This document shows positions 9,136 to 18,467 of a DNA stretch of 64,000 nt, piece after piece (position 1 is the stretch's first letter; every line of letters begins with the position of its first letter). Below the pieces are notes generated by a model, which was not told the origin of the DNA, did not search any database, and saw only the letters and a program-made list of their open reading frames with translations. Location: positions 372,001 through 436,000 of the forward strand of contig NZ_JAPFQA010000001.1 of the NCBI RefSeq assembly GCF_027563465.1, written 5' to 3'. The DNA comes from Mesorhizobium qingshengii (GTDB taxonomy: Bacteria > Pseudomonadota > Alphaproteobacteria > Rhizobiales > Rhizobiaceae). Position numbers and translations under genes: made by a program.

Positions 9136-10143
9136 TCAGCCGGCTCGGAACATGGCGCAGTCGCAGGGGTGGTCGAGCATGGTCTGCAGCTCGCCGTCGA
9201 GATGCATCAGTGTCACCGAGGCGCCCGCCATTTCCAGCGACGTGCAGTAATTGCCGACCCAGGTCGCGTGGATGGAAACACCGATTGCGTCGAGCCTCTG
9301 CCTGATCCGGCGGTTCATGATGTAGAGCTCCATCAGCGGCGTCGAGCCGAGCGAATTGACCAGCACCGCGACCTTGTCGCCGCGCGAAGGCGCCATCTCG
9401 GCGAAAATCTTGTCCAGCATCTCGTCGGTGATCTCGTCGGCGGTCTTGAGCTTGGCGCGCGCGATCCCGGGCTCGCCATGGATGCCCATGCCGATCTCCA
9501 TTTCGTCGGCGCCGATCTCGAAATTCGGCCGCCGCGTCTGCGGCAGCGAGCAGGGCGACAGCGCCACGCCCATGGTGAAGGTGTGGTCGTTGGCCTTGCG
9601 CGCGATACGCTCGACCTCGTTTAAGGAGAGCATCCGGTCGCAGGCGGCACCGGCCGCCTTGAAAATGAAGAAATTGCCGGCGACGCCGCGGCGCTTGTGC
9701 CGCTGGTCGTGCGGTGCCGAGGCGACGTCGTCGGTGGTCAGCACCGTGCGCACCTCGATGTCGTCCATCGCGGCCATCTCGGCCGCCATGTCGAAATTCA
9801 TCACGTCGCCGGCATAGTTTCCGTACATGAACAACACGCCGGCACCGCCGCTGACCGCCTTGGCGCATTCGAGGATCGGATCGGGCGGCGGCGAGGCGAA
9901 GACATTGCCGATTGCCGCCGCGTCCGCCAGTCCCTTGCCGACAAAGCCAAGGAAAGTCGGCTCATGGCCGGAGCCGCCGCCGATGACGAGCCCGACCTTG
10001 CCGGGCCGCGGCCCGTCGCGGGCGATGATCGAGCGCGGGCTGCCGTCCGCGCTCTTGAGATGGCGAGGATGCGCGGCCAGGATCCCTTCGAGCATCTCGT
10101 CGACGGCGCGGTTGCCGTCATTGATGATCTTCTTGGTCTGCAC
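9136..10143 (-). CDS. dhaK: dihydroxyacetone kinase-type substrate-binding subunit
   Basis: This 335-residue DhaK homologue has GGGSGHEPTFLGFVGKG near residue 55 and GMGIHGEPGI near residue 215. The histidine of the second motif forms a covalent hemiaminal with the ketone substrate in known DhaK proteins. The GTG at 10143 has GGGAGG six bases upstream. The in-frame ATG at 10149 abuts that site and would be too close, so the GTG is preferred. It pairs with dhaL downstream. The family phosphorylates dihydroxyacetone, and related two-part kinases act on D- or L-erythrulose. Confidence 0.9.
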   Translation of the reverse strand: MQTKKIINDGNRAVDEMLEGILAAHPRHLKSADGSPRSIIARDGPRPGKVGLVIGGGSGHEPTFLGFVGKGLADAAAIGNVFASPPPDPILECAKAVSGGAGVLFMYGNYAGDVMNFDMAAEMAAMDDIEVRTVLTTDDVASAPHDQRHKRRGVAGNFFIFKAAGAACDRMLSLNEVERIARKANDHTFTMGVALSPCSLPQTRRPNFEIGADEMEIGMGIHGEPGIARAKLKTADEITDEMLDKIFAEMAPSRGDKVAVLVNSLGSTPLMELYIMNRRIRQRLDAIGVSIHATWVGNYCTSLEMAGASVTLMHLDGELQTMLDHPCDCAMFRAG

Positions 10144-10217
10144 CGGCATCCTCCCAAACTCGGTATTTTCCGAGATACTACAGGCTGTTACCGGGATTTC
10201 CACCCGGCATCGGTGCT

Positions 10218-10955
<738 letters not shown>

Positions 10956-11018
10956 TTAACGCCGTTTGTATGGAAGGGCAGGGCGCTGCTGTCAACCGGA
11001 CGAAAGGCCGGTGGCCAA

Positions 11019-12236
11019 TCACGTTCCGTCGACTGGAACTCCGTGAAACGGTGATTCACTCTTTCGCGTGCGCCATGCCGCCGCCGATGCGGCAACCAGC
11101 ATCAGCAATGCCGCCACCGCCGCGCAGGTCGCAAAACCGAAGGTCGAATAGAGCGGTCCGAAGGCGGTGGTGCCGACAAAGACCGCCAGATAGGTCACCG
11201 CGCTGTTCAAGCCCATGATCGTACCGCGCCGCGACGGATCAAGCGCCGACAGGCGCGTCACCAGGACGTTCAGTCCGAAATGGTTGGCAAGGCCCCAGAC
11301 GGCCACCATGGCTATGGTCGGGCCGAAGCTGTCGCTGGTCGCGGCGAGCGCGACATAGACGGCGGCGACCAGAAGATAGGCGAACGGCATGACGCGCCGC
11401 GCGCCCAGCCGATCGATCACGCCGTCGAGGAGAGCAGCCGTGCCGAAACCGACGCCATAGGCGAGCGCGGCCCACCCGTTGGCGCTCACTGGCCTCCCCA
11501 ATCCACTGTGAAGGTGATCGCCGAGATAGCCATAGACACCGTAGAAGGCGGTCATGAAGGCGGCGCAGGCGATGAGCAGCGGCACGATGCCGGGAATGCT
11601 GAGCGCGGCCAGCGGCGTCGGTGCGGGGCCGCTCTTCCTGATGTCGCTGAGTGATGACAGCGTGAGACCGGCCAACGCCAAGGTTGCGAGGAGCGCGACG
11701 GTCGCGAAAACGGCACGCCAATGCACGAGATCGGCAAGCACGGCCGACAGCGAAACACCGGCGACCATGCTCAAGGTCCAGCCGGTCAGCACGACGCCGA
11801 TGGTGCCGCTTTCGCGGCCCGGTGGTGCGATCGCCGCGGAACTGGCATAGATCGCCGGCATGGCAATACCGGCGGCGATGCCGGCGAGCAGCTGCGCCGC
11901 GACAAGCATCATCACCGTCGGTGCCGCGGCACTTGCGACGAGTGCGACCGCCAGCAGCAGCAAGGCGCCCTGCAGCATCCGGCGTGCGCCGATCCGGTCG
12001 ATGTGGCGCGCCAGGAACAGGGCGCTTGCGGAGGTTCCGAGGCCGAACACGGCGGAGGCGATCATGACGACCGGCACGCTTGTCGCGAACGACGAGGCAA
12101 CGGCTGGCGCTATCGGGCCAAGGACGAGCGAGTTCGAGCCGATCACGGCGATGCATCCGGTCAGCAGATAGGCGAGAGCCGGGATGGGCGCCCTGGCGTT
12201 CGCGGCCAACGTTGCTGCTTGATCACTGTTCGACAT
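11019..12236 (-). CDS. MFS transporter, drug/metabolite efflux type
   Basis: This 405-residue protein has about 12 hydrophobic segments in the two-times-six arrangement of the major facilitator superfamily. FLARHIDRIGARRMLQ is the loop 2-3 signature (G-x3-D-R-x-G-x-R type), partly repeated as DGVIDRLGARRVMPF in the second half. Sequence resembles the Bcr/CflA and arabinose-efflux-like permeases. It starts 48 bases from the divergent Lrp-family gene, which probably regulates it, pointing to an amino acid or related metabolite as cargo. The substrate is unknown. Confidence 0.85.
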   Translation of the reverse strand: MSNSDQAATLAANARAPIPALAYLLTGCIAVIGSNSLVLGPIAPAVASSFATSVPVVMIASAVFGLGTSASALFLARHIDRIGARRMLQGALLLLAVALVASAAAPTVMMLVAAQLLAGIAAGIAMPAIYASSAAIAPPGRESGTIGVVLTGWTLSMVAGVSLSAVLADLVHWRAVFATVALLATLALAGLTLSSLSDIRKSGPAPTPLAALSIPGIVPLLIACAAFMTAFYGVYGYLGDHLHSGLGRPVSANGWAALAYGVGFGTAALLDGVIDRLGARRVMPFAYLLVAAVYVALAATSDSFGPTIAMVAVWGLANHFGLNVLVTRLSALDPSRRGTIMGLNSAVTYLAVFVGTTAFGPLYSTFGFATCAAVAALLMLVAASAAAWRTRKSESPFHGVPVDGT

Positions 12237-12284
12237 ATGACCATAATGGCCGCATTGAGTTCTGCAGCAATCGGAAATCACGAT

Positions 12285-12824
12285 ATGGATGAAGAAACAG
12301 ATGACATTCTGCGGAACAAGCCAGCGGCCCGCGACGTCGACGCGCTCGACCGAAAGATATTAGGCGTCCTGGTCGACGATGCGACGGTCAGTTATGCCGA
12401 ACTCGGCGATCGTGTTGGCCTTTCACCGCCAGCCGCCCATGAGCGCGTCAAGCGCCTTCGGCGCAGCGGCGTCATCCGGAACACCGCCGTCATCATCGAC
12501 CCCAAGGCGGTGAAGAAGCCGCTGCTGGCCTTCGTGCATATCGACACCAGGGGCTGGGGCAAGACCCCCGAACTGATGGCGGTTTCGCAGTATCCGGAAG
12601 TCGAGGAGATCCACACCGTCGCCGGCGACACCTGCATGCTGCTGAAGGTGCGTACGGAAGACACGAGGGCACTCGAAGGACTTTTGGCACGTCTCTACGA
12701 GACGCCGGGTGTCACCTCGACGCGTAGCTACGTGGTCCTCTCGACCTATCTTGAACGGCCGGTGCAGCCCGGCATCACAGAGACATGGCCAACGCCCAAG
12801 CACATGGCCGAGCCTCTTTACTAG
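12285..12824 (+). CDS. Lrp/AsnC-family transcriptional regulator
   Basis: The product has 179 residues. The N-terminal helix-turn-helix runs from LDRKILGVLVDDA through YAELGDRVGLSPPAAHERVKR (about residues 20-60). The C-terminal ligand-binding domain includes EIHTVAGDTCMLLKVRTED, the usual Lrp turn where an amino acid can bind. Other in-frame ATGs occur at 12237 and 12246; the start at 12285 is chosen because it leaves room for a promoter shared with the divergent MFS gene, but the N-terminus is uncertain. It likely controls the exporter in response to its cargo. Confidence 0.9.
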   Translation: MDEETDDILRNKPAARDVDALDRKILGVLVDDATVSYAELGDRVGLSPPAAHERVKRLRRSGVIRNTAVIIDPKAVKKPLLAFVHIDTRGWGKTPELMAVSQYPEVEEIHTVAGDTCMLLKVRTEDTRALEGLLARLYETPGVTSTRSYVVLSTYLERPVQPGITETWPTPKHMAEPLY

Positions 12825-12854
12825 GACGTGAACCCATAAAACCGGGAAGCGTAG

Positions 12855-13262
12855 CTATTGCTCGTCGTGACCAATCAATTCCAGTGCCGCGTCGAAAGAC
12901 GCCGCGATTGTTTGAACGCTTTCCGATAGATTAATGTCGATCATGTCGAAGGCGACCAAGGGGTAAGGCTCCGTCCCGCGAAGATCGAGGGCGACAGCTT
13001 CTCCTCCGCCGTTGCCGCCGATCACAAACAGCTTCGGGAAAAACTCTCGGAAGGTGCCGCTTTGCTCGATCTGCATCACCTCTTCAGCCGGATAAAGGCA
13101 AAGCCAAAACGGCTGAACAGGTAATGGACCTTCGCCGCCGTTGCTGAACAACAGGAACGAAAGATAGCTTTGAGGAAGCGGAACTGGCGCAACTGCCTTC
13201 AGCTGCTCTATCGCTGCCAATGAAGCGCTTTCAACTTTATGCCATTCTCCACCTTCGAGCAC
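12855..13262 (-). CDS. SMI1/KNR4 (SUKH)-family protein
   Basis: This small acidic protein is 135 residues from the GTG at 13262, which has GGGAGGG six bases upstream; an ATG at 13283 lacks a ribosome-binding site. LPQSYLSFLLFSNGGEG is the SMI1/KNR4 core motif (the P-x-S-Y-x-x-F-L-x-x-x-N-G-G pattern), followed by LYPAEEVMQ and FVIGGNGGGEAVALDLRG. In bacteria the SUKH superfamily consists largely of immunity proteins against nuclease toxins in contact-dependent or polymorphic toxin systems, though housekeeping members exist. No toxin gene is adjacent. Base composition is lower in GC than the neighbours, suggesting later acquisition. Confidence 0.8.
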   Translation of the reverse strand: MLEGGEWHKVESASLAAIEQLKAVAPVPLPQSYLSFLLFSNGGEGPLPVQPFWLCLYPAEEVMQIEQSGTFREFFPKLFVIGGNGGGEAVALDLRGTEPYPLVAFDMIDINLSESVQTIAASFDAALELIGHDEQ

Positions 13263-13324
13263 GTGGTTCCCTCCCTTTGACATCAATGCGGCACAGTGCC
13301 AGCAAAGCGCAGGTGGTGCTACGG

Positions 13325-14419
13325 CTACGCCCGCTCCGGGAACATCGCCTTTAAGCCTTCGCGCGAGGCCTTGGCGACGCCGCGTTCGGTGATCAGTCCG
13401 GTCACCAGCCGCGCCGGGGTCACGTCGAAGGCCGGGTTCGCGGCGGGCGTCGCCTCGGGCGATACGCGCACCTGGGCGATCTCGCCGCTGGCGGTCTTGC
13501 CCCAGACCAGCGAGACCTCGTCGGCCGAGCGCTGCTCGATCGGGATCTCGGCCAGCCCGTCATGCACCGTCCAGTCGATGGTCGGCGACGGCAACGCGAC
13601 ATAGAACGGCACGTCGTTGTCGGCGGCGGCAAGCGCCTTCAGATAGGTGCCGATCTTGTTGCAGACATCGCCATCGGCGGTGGTGCGGTCGGTGCCGACG
13701 ATGACCATGTCAATCTCGCCGCGCTGCATCAGATGGCCGCCGGCATTGTCGACGATCAGCGTATGCGGCACGCCATGGCCGGCCATCTCCCAGGCGGTCA
13801 GCTGGGCGCCCTGGTTGCGGGGCCGCGTCTCGTCGACATAGACGTGGACCGGAATGCCGGCTTCGGTTGCCAGGTAGATCGGCGCCGTTGCGGTGCCATA
13901 GTCGACCGTGGCCAGCCAGCCGGCGTTGCAATGGGTCAGGATGTTGACCGGCTCGCCCTTCTGCTTGCGCGCCGCGATCGCCTTGATGATCTCAAGCCCA
14001 TTGGCGCCGATGGCGCGGTTGAGGCCGACATCCTCGTCGGCGATCTCGCCGGCGCGCCGATAGGCGGCTGCGGCGCGTTGTTCCGTTGGCAGCGGCTTGA
14101 GCAACCCCCGCATCTCATCCAGCGCCCAGCGCAGGTTGATCGCGGTCGGGCGGGTCTCGTGCAGTGTCTCCCAGACGGCGTCGAGCGCGGCGTCCGACGG
14201 ATCATCCGCCATCTGCATGGCGACACCATAGGCTGATGTGACGCCGATCAGCGGCGCGCCGCGCACCCACATGTCGCGGATGGCGGTGGCGATGCCGGCG
14301 ACGGTGCCGATTGTCTCGATGCGGAAATCATGCGGCAGCCAGCGCTGGTCGATGATCTCCACCGAACGCCCGTCGTCGCTCAGCCAGATGGTACGATAGT
14401 GGCGGTCGCCGACGTTCAA
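13325..14419 (-). CDS. mtnA: S-methyl-5-thioribose-1-phosphate isomerase
   Basis: This 364-residue enzyme of the eIF2B-alpha/MtnA family converts 5-methylthioribose 1-phosphate to the ribulose form. [18 protein letters not shown] holds the catalytic cysteine, and [20 protein letters not shown] holds the catalytic aspartate region. It starts at TTG 14419, inside the end of mtnK (TTGA overlap), so the two are translationally coupled. Family members can also act on 5-deoxyribose 1-phosphate. It works right after MtnK in methionine or 5-deoxyribose salvage. Confidence 0.95.
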   Translation of the reverse strand: MNVGDRHYRTIWLSDDGRSVEIIDQRWLPHDFRIETIGTVAGIATAIRDMWVRGAPLIGVTSAYGVAMQMADDPSDAALDAVWETLHETRPTAINLRWALDEMRGLLKPLPTEQRAAAAYRRAGEIADEDVGLNRAIGANGLEIIKAIAARKQKGEPVNILTHCNAGWLATVDYGTATAPIYLATEAGIPVHVYVDETRPRNQGAQLTAWEMAGHGVPHTLIVDNAGGHLMQRGEIDMVIVGTDRTTADGDVCNKIGTYLKALAAADNDVPFYVALPSPTIDWTVHDGLAEIPIEQRSADEVSLVWGKTASGEIAQVRVSPEATPAANPAFDVTPARLVTGLITERGVAKASREGLKAMFPERA

Positions 14420-15687
14420 ATGCTGCTCTCCTGTTCGATCAGCGCGGCCAGGTTGTTGACCTCGTCGATGCTGTGAATCTGGCGCCGGTTGACGGCGATG
14501 TGACGGCCGAACTTCAGCGCCTTCGCCTCACAACTGGCGCGCAGGTCCTCGTCGGCAATGGTCTCGAAATCGGCATTGTGGGCGAGGCCGAGGATGCGCC
14601 GGTGAACCTCGATGCCGGCAAAGCCGAGCAGATCAGTCCAGACCTGGTGCAGCACGTGGTCAAGCGCCTGCTCGGCGCCCAGCCTGTCGCCCTGATCCTC
14701 GAACAGGCTTTTCTGATAGAGCATGCCAGTGCGCTCGGTGCGCCACAGATGCGAGAACTCGGCGCGGAACACCACCCAGGTCTCGACGACGACATCGAGC
14801 AGATAGGCGCGCATGGCATCGCGCTTGCCGTTCTGCTCATGCCCCCGTTGCGAGAAGAACGACATCCAGAAATTGGCGAGCAGCATGCCGACATCGAAGG
14901 CCATCGGGCCGTAGAAGGCGAACTCCGGATCGATCATCCGGGTTTCCTGGTCGGTGACCATGATCGAGCCCGAATGCAGGTCGCCGTGCAGCAGCGTCTC
15001 GGCATTGGCGGCGAAGATATGCTTCAGCCGCTGCGCCTCGACCTTGAGATCGCGGTCGGCGCGCAGTTCGGCAACGAGGCCGTCGAGCTGCGGGCTGGTA
15101 TGCCGGTTCATCCTGGCCTCGAAATACGGGTCGGAGAACACCAGGTTCTCGGTGATGTCGCAAAGTTCGACATTGTCGGCGAACAGCGCCAGATCGGCCT
15201 TGCGGTCCTTGGTGACCATCGAGAGGTCGGAGCCGCGAAACAGGGTGCGGGCCATGAACAGTCCGATGTCCCTGGCGATGTCAGGCAGCTGCCGGCCTTC
15301 GATCAGCGCCCGCCGCAGGATGATGTGCGGCGACAGATACTCCATGATGATCAGCGCCTGGCCTTCATCGAAATGATAGATCGCCGGCACCGAACCCGGC
15401 GCGCGCGCCTCCTGCCGGGTCAGCGCGTGATATTCGAAGAAGGAGCGCTTCAGCGGCAACGGCCAGCTGTCGCCGACCAGGCGGACATAGGGCAGGGCCT
15501 GTTTGACGACCGCGGCACCGCTGGTGCCCTCAACGATGAACACCAGGTTCAGATTGCCGTCACCGACCTCGCGGACTTTCCAGCGCGTCGTGTCCTTGCC
15601 GATCTTCGCGCATAGCGCCTCGTTCGTGCCGAGGCGCGTTGAAAGCGTCTCCACCGACAGTGCTTCGAACGGCAATTTCCCAGTCAT
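14416..15687 (-). CDS. mtnK: 5-methylthioribose kinase
   Basis: This 423-residue member of the aminoglycoside-phosphotransferase-like kinase family phosphorylates 5-methylthioribose at C1. [17 protein letters not shown] is the nucleotide loop. [13 protein letters not shown] (about residue 235) is the catalytic loop, and [17 protein letters not shown] is the DxE metal site with the MtnK-specific tail. The ATG at 15687 has GGGAGGGAGAAG upstream. It is transcribed divergently from a sugar ABC importer across 137 bases containing a perfect palindrome, which suggests the kinase acts on an imported pentose derivative. Confidence 0.95.
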   Translation of the reverse strand: MTGKLPFEALSVETLSTRLGTNEALCAKIGKDTTRWKVREVGDGNLNLVFIVEGTSGAAVVKQALPYVRLVGDSWPLPLKRSFFEYHALTRQEARAPGSVPAIYHFDEGQALIIMEYLSPHIILRRALIEGRQLPDIARDIGLFMARTLFRGSDLSMVTKDRKADLALFADNVELCDITENLVFSDPYFEARMNRHTSPQLDGLVAELRADRDLKVEAQRLKHIFAANAETLLHGDLHSGSIMVTDQETRMIDPEFAFYGPMAFDVGMLLANFWMSFFSQRGHEQNGKRDAMRAYLLDVVVETWVVFRAEFSHLWRTERTGMLYQKSLFEDQGDRLGAEQALDHVLHQVWTDLLGFAGIEVHRRILGLAHNADFETIADEDLRASCEAKALKFGRHIAVNRRQIHSIDEVNNLAALIEQESSI

Positions 15688-15759
15688 TCTTCTCCCTCCC
15701 GCCTATGCGCTCCGATCATAGGGGAGCCTTAGCGGCTGGGCCAAGCTAGGAAGCTGTCT

Positions 15760-15788
15760 GGCAATTGTCAATCGTGTTGACAATTGCC
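15760..15788. promoter_or_regulatory. 29-bp perfect operator-like palindrome between mtnK and the ABC importer
   Basis: Two perfect 12-base arms, GGCAATTGTCAA and TTGACAATTGCC, are separated by the 5-base spacer TCGTG. The site is 72 bases from the mtnK start and 36 bases from the ATPase start. TTGACA lies in the right arm, so it could also overlap a -35 box for the importer. The SorC-family regulator at 21724 is the nearest candidate binder. Confidence 0.7.
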
Positions 15789-15824
15789 GACATAGACCAT
15801 AGCGTCGTGGTCAGGGAGGAACGC

Positions 15825-17336
15825 ATGGTCGGCAGTGCCGTGTTCCGCGTAGAGGGACTGAGGAAATCCTTTGGCCAGAACGAGGTGCTTGGCGGCGTCT
15901 CGCTGGAGCTTCATGCCGGTGAAGTGACGGTGCTGATGGGCGCCAACGGCGCTGGCAAATCCACCCTCGTCAAGATCATCAGCGGCGTCTATGAGCGCGG
16001 CGGCGGCACGATGAGCCTCGCCGGCCAGGACTTCGCGCCGAACACGCCGGCCGAGGCGATCCGCGCAGGCGTCGTCACCGTTCATCAGAACATCAATGAC
16101 GGGGTCGTCGCTGATCTCGATGTCGCCACCAATCTGACCCTGGACCGGCTGAGCGGCAGTGGCGCCCCGTTCCTGTTTAATCCCGCCCGGGTGCGTCGTG
16201 AGGCCAAGGCGGTTGCCGACCGCATGGGGTTGGCCATCGACCTCAAGGCCCGCGTGAGCGATCTTTCGCTGGCCGATCGCCAGATGGTGGCGATTGCCCG
16301 TGCCCTGGCGCATCAGCCGAAAGTGCTCATCCTCGACGAACCGACCTCATCGCTGTCCAGCGCCGAGGCCGACCGGCTGTTTGCGCTGGTCGACAGGTTG
16401 CGTGAGCAAGGCGTGGCGATCCTCTACATCTCGCACCGCATGTCGGACATCCGGCGGCTTGCCGACCGCATCGTCTCGATGCGCGACGGGGTCATCTCAG
16501 GCGTTTTCGACAAGAAACCGCTCGACTATGAAGGCGCGGTCAACGCCATGCTCGGCCGCAAGATCCATCTCGACCAGATCGTTGCCAGGGACTCGGCCAA
16601 GGCGATCCTGACGATCGACGGCCTGCGCATCGCGCCAGGCGCCCGGCCGATCTCGTTGACGCTCGGCGACGGCGAGGTCGTTGCCATCACCGGCCTCGTC
16701 GGGGTCGGCAAGACGGCGCTTGCCGAGACGCTGTTTGGCGTGCGCCGGCCGCTCGCCGGCACCATGACGATGAACGGCAAGCCTTATGCGCCGGGATCGG
16801 CGGGCGAGGCGATCGCCGCCGGCGTGTTCCTCGTCGCCAAGGATCGCGCCACCAGCGGCATCGTTGGCGGGTTCAACATCGAGCGCAATGTCAGCCTGCC
16901 GTTCCTCAGGCGGATGTCGAATCTAGGCGTGCTCAAGCGCCGTCTCGAGCGCGCCACCGCGCGCCGGCAGATCGAGGAACTCGGCATCGTCTGTCGCTCC
17001 GAGAAAGATGAACTGGCGTCCCTCTCGGGCGGCAACCAGCAGAAGGTGATGGTCGCTCGTTGGATGGCGCAGGACGCAACGCTGTTCATCCTCGACGAGC
17101 CATTTCAGGGCGTCGACATCTCGGCCAGGCGCGATATCGCCGCCAAGCTGAGGGCCAGCGCCAATGGCCGCGCGACGCTGCTGTTCGTCACCGAACTCGA
17201 TGAGGCGCTGGAGACGGCCGACCGCATCCTGGTGATGTCCGAGCAGACCATCGTCGGCGCACATCGCAATGCCGAAGTCGATCTCGACCGCCTGCTGGCC
17301 GAGGTGGCCGGCGGGCCTTTGCACAACGCGGCCTGA
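15825..17336 (+). CDS. sugar ABC transporter, duplicated ATPase subunit
   Basis: This 503-residue protein carries two ABC domains, as in RbsA/AraG/XylG. The first has Walker A GANGAGKST (about residue 40) and the signature LSLADRQ, with Walker B VLILDEPTSSLS. The second has the weaker loop LVGVGKTALAE and the signature LSGGNQQKV, with LFILDEPFQGVD, so the typical asymmetric pair is present. The ATG at 15825 follows AGGGAGGA. It powers import of a pentose-like solute with the permease and binding protein that follow. Confidence 0.95.
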   Translation: MVGSAVFRVEGLRKSFGQNEVLGGVSLELHAGEVTVLMGANGAGKSTLVKIISGVYERGGGTMSLAGQDFAPNTPAEAIRAGVVTVHQNINDGVVADLDVATNLTLDRLSGSGAPFLFNPARVRREAKAVADRMGLAIDLKARVSDLSLADRQMVAIARALAHQPKVLILDEPTSSLSSAEADRLFALVDRLREQGVAILYISHRMSDIRRLADRIVSMRDGVISGVFDKKPLDYEGAVNAMLGRKIHLDQIVARDSAKAILTIDGLRIAPGARPISLTLGDGEVVAITGLVGVGKTALAETLFGVRRPLAGTMTMNGKPYAPGSAGEAIAAGVFLVAKDRATSGIVGGFNIERNVSLPFLRRMSNLGVLKRRLERATARRQIEELGIVCRSEKDELASLSGGNQQKVMVARWMAQDATLFILDEPFQGVDISARRDIAAKLRASANGRATLLFVTELDEALETADRILVMSEQTIVGAHRNAEVDLDRLLAEVAGGPLHNAA

Positions 17337-17375
17337 GCGTGGCGGCGGGCAAATGGGAACTGGAATGGAGAGACT

Positions 17376-17426
17376 ATGGGTTTGAGTTGGGTAGAAACGG
17401 CAGCGGCGCGCGGGGGCGCTGAATGA
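17376..17426 (+). CDS. possible 16-residue leader peptide upstream of the permease
   Basis: A short frame encoding MGLSWVETAAARGGAE begins at ATG 17376 behind GGAGAG, and its TGA overlaps the permease ATG (ATGA). It may serve only to couple translation to the permease, or be chance. An alternative is that a frame change has separated an N-terminal extension from the permease. No function is claimed. Confidence 0.35.
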   Translation: MGLSWVETAAARGGAE

Positions 17427-18418
17427 CGCTGCGCGACCACGCCATCCGCTACGGCTTCATCGTCCTGCTGTTCGGACTGGTCGCCTATTTCGCGATCGCT
17501 GCCGACGGTTTCGTCTCGCCGCAAAGTGCCGTCTTCATCTTCCAGTCGGTCGCCATCACCGGCGTGCTGGCGCTCGGCGTCACCGCCACTCTGGTCGTCG
17601 GCGGCTTTGATCTCTCGATCGGCTCGGTCGCCACCTCCGCCATGATGGCGGCGGCCTATGTGATGGTGGTGCTGGAGCAGAACGCCGTCGTCGCGGTCGT
17701 CGTCTGCCTGCTGATCGGCGCCATCGTTGGCCTGATCAACGGCTGGCTGATCGTCTACATGCGCGTGCCCGATCTCCTGGCGACGCTCGGCATGATGTTC
17801 CTGCTCGTCGGCCTGCAGCGCATCCCGACCGAAGGCCGCTCGATCGCCACCGGCATGACGATGCCCGATGGTTCGGTCGCCAACGGCAAGTTCGGCGACG
17901 CCTTCCTGGCGCTCGGGCGACACCGCTTCGATTTCTTCATCCCGAACCTCATTCCGGTGTCGGTCGTCGTGCTGCTCGTGCTCGCCGTGCTGATCTGGTT
18001 CTTCCTCGAATACACCCGCTTCGGCCGGATGATGTACGCGGTCGGCAGCAATGAGCGCGCCGCCGAACTCGCCGGCGCGCCTGTCAAGGCATACAAGATC
18101 TGGGCCTACGTCATTTCAGGAGTTTTTGCCTCGATCGGCGGCATTTTGCTCGCCGCCCGACTTGGACGCGGCGACATCGCCTCGGGTAATAATCTGCTGC
18201 TCGACGCTGTTGCTGCGGCGCTCATCGGCTACGCGGTGCTCGGCGCCGCCAAGCCGAACGCCTTCGGCACCGCCGTCGGCGCGCTGTTCGTCGGCATCTT
18301 GCTGCAAGGCCTGACCATGATGAACGCGCCTTACTACACGCAGGATTTCGTCAAGGGCGTGGTTCTGGTCGTCGCCCTTGTCTTCACCTTTGCTCTTTCC
18401 GGCAGGGGCAGGGAATAG
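17423..18418 (+). CDS. sugar ABC transporter permease (RbsC family)
   Basis: This 331-residue membrane protein has eight to ten hydrophobic helices. TLVVGGFDLSIGSVATSAMM (about residues 52-71) is the characteristic RbsC-family motif, and YAVGSNERAAELAGAPVKAYK is the cytoplasmic coupling loop that contacts the ATPase. It lies between the ATPase and binding-protein genes of the same importer. The start is the ATG at 17423, which overlaps the stop of a tiny upstream frame. Confidence 0.95.
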   Translation: MTLRDHAIRYGFIVLLFGLVAYFAIAADGFVSPQSAVFIFQSVAITGVLALGVTATLVVGGFDLSIGSVATSAMMAAAYVMVVLEQNAVVAVVVCLLIGAIVGLINGWLIVYMRVPDLLATLGMMFLLVGLQRIPTEGRSIATGMTMPDGSVANGKFGDAFLALGRHRFDFFIPNLIPVSVVVLLVLAVLIWFFLEYTRFGRMMYAVGSNERAAELAGAPVKAYKIWAYVISGVFASIGGILLAARLGRGDIASGNNLLLDAVAAALIGYAVLGAAKPNAFGTAVGALFVGILLQGLTMMNAPYYTQDFVKGVVLVVALVFTFALSGRGRE

Positions 18419-18467
18419 CTTTCGACTGGGCAGGATTTTGGGTTCAACAAGAGTGGAGGAAAACAAG

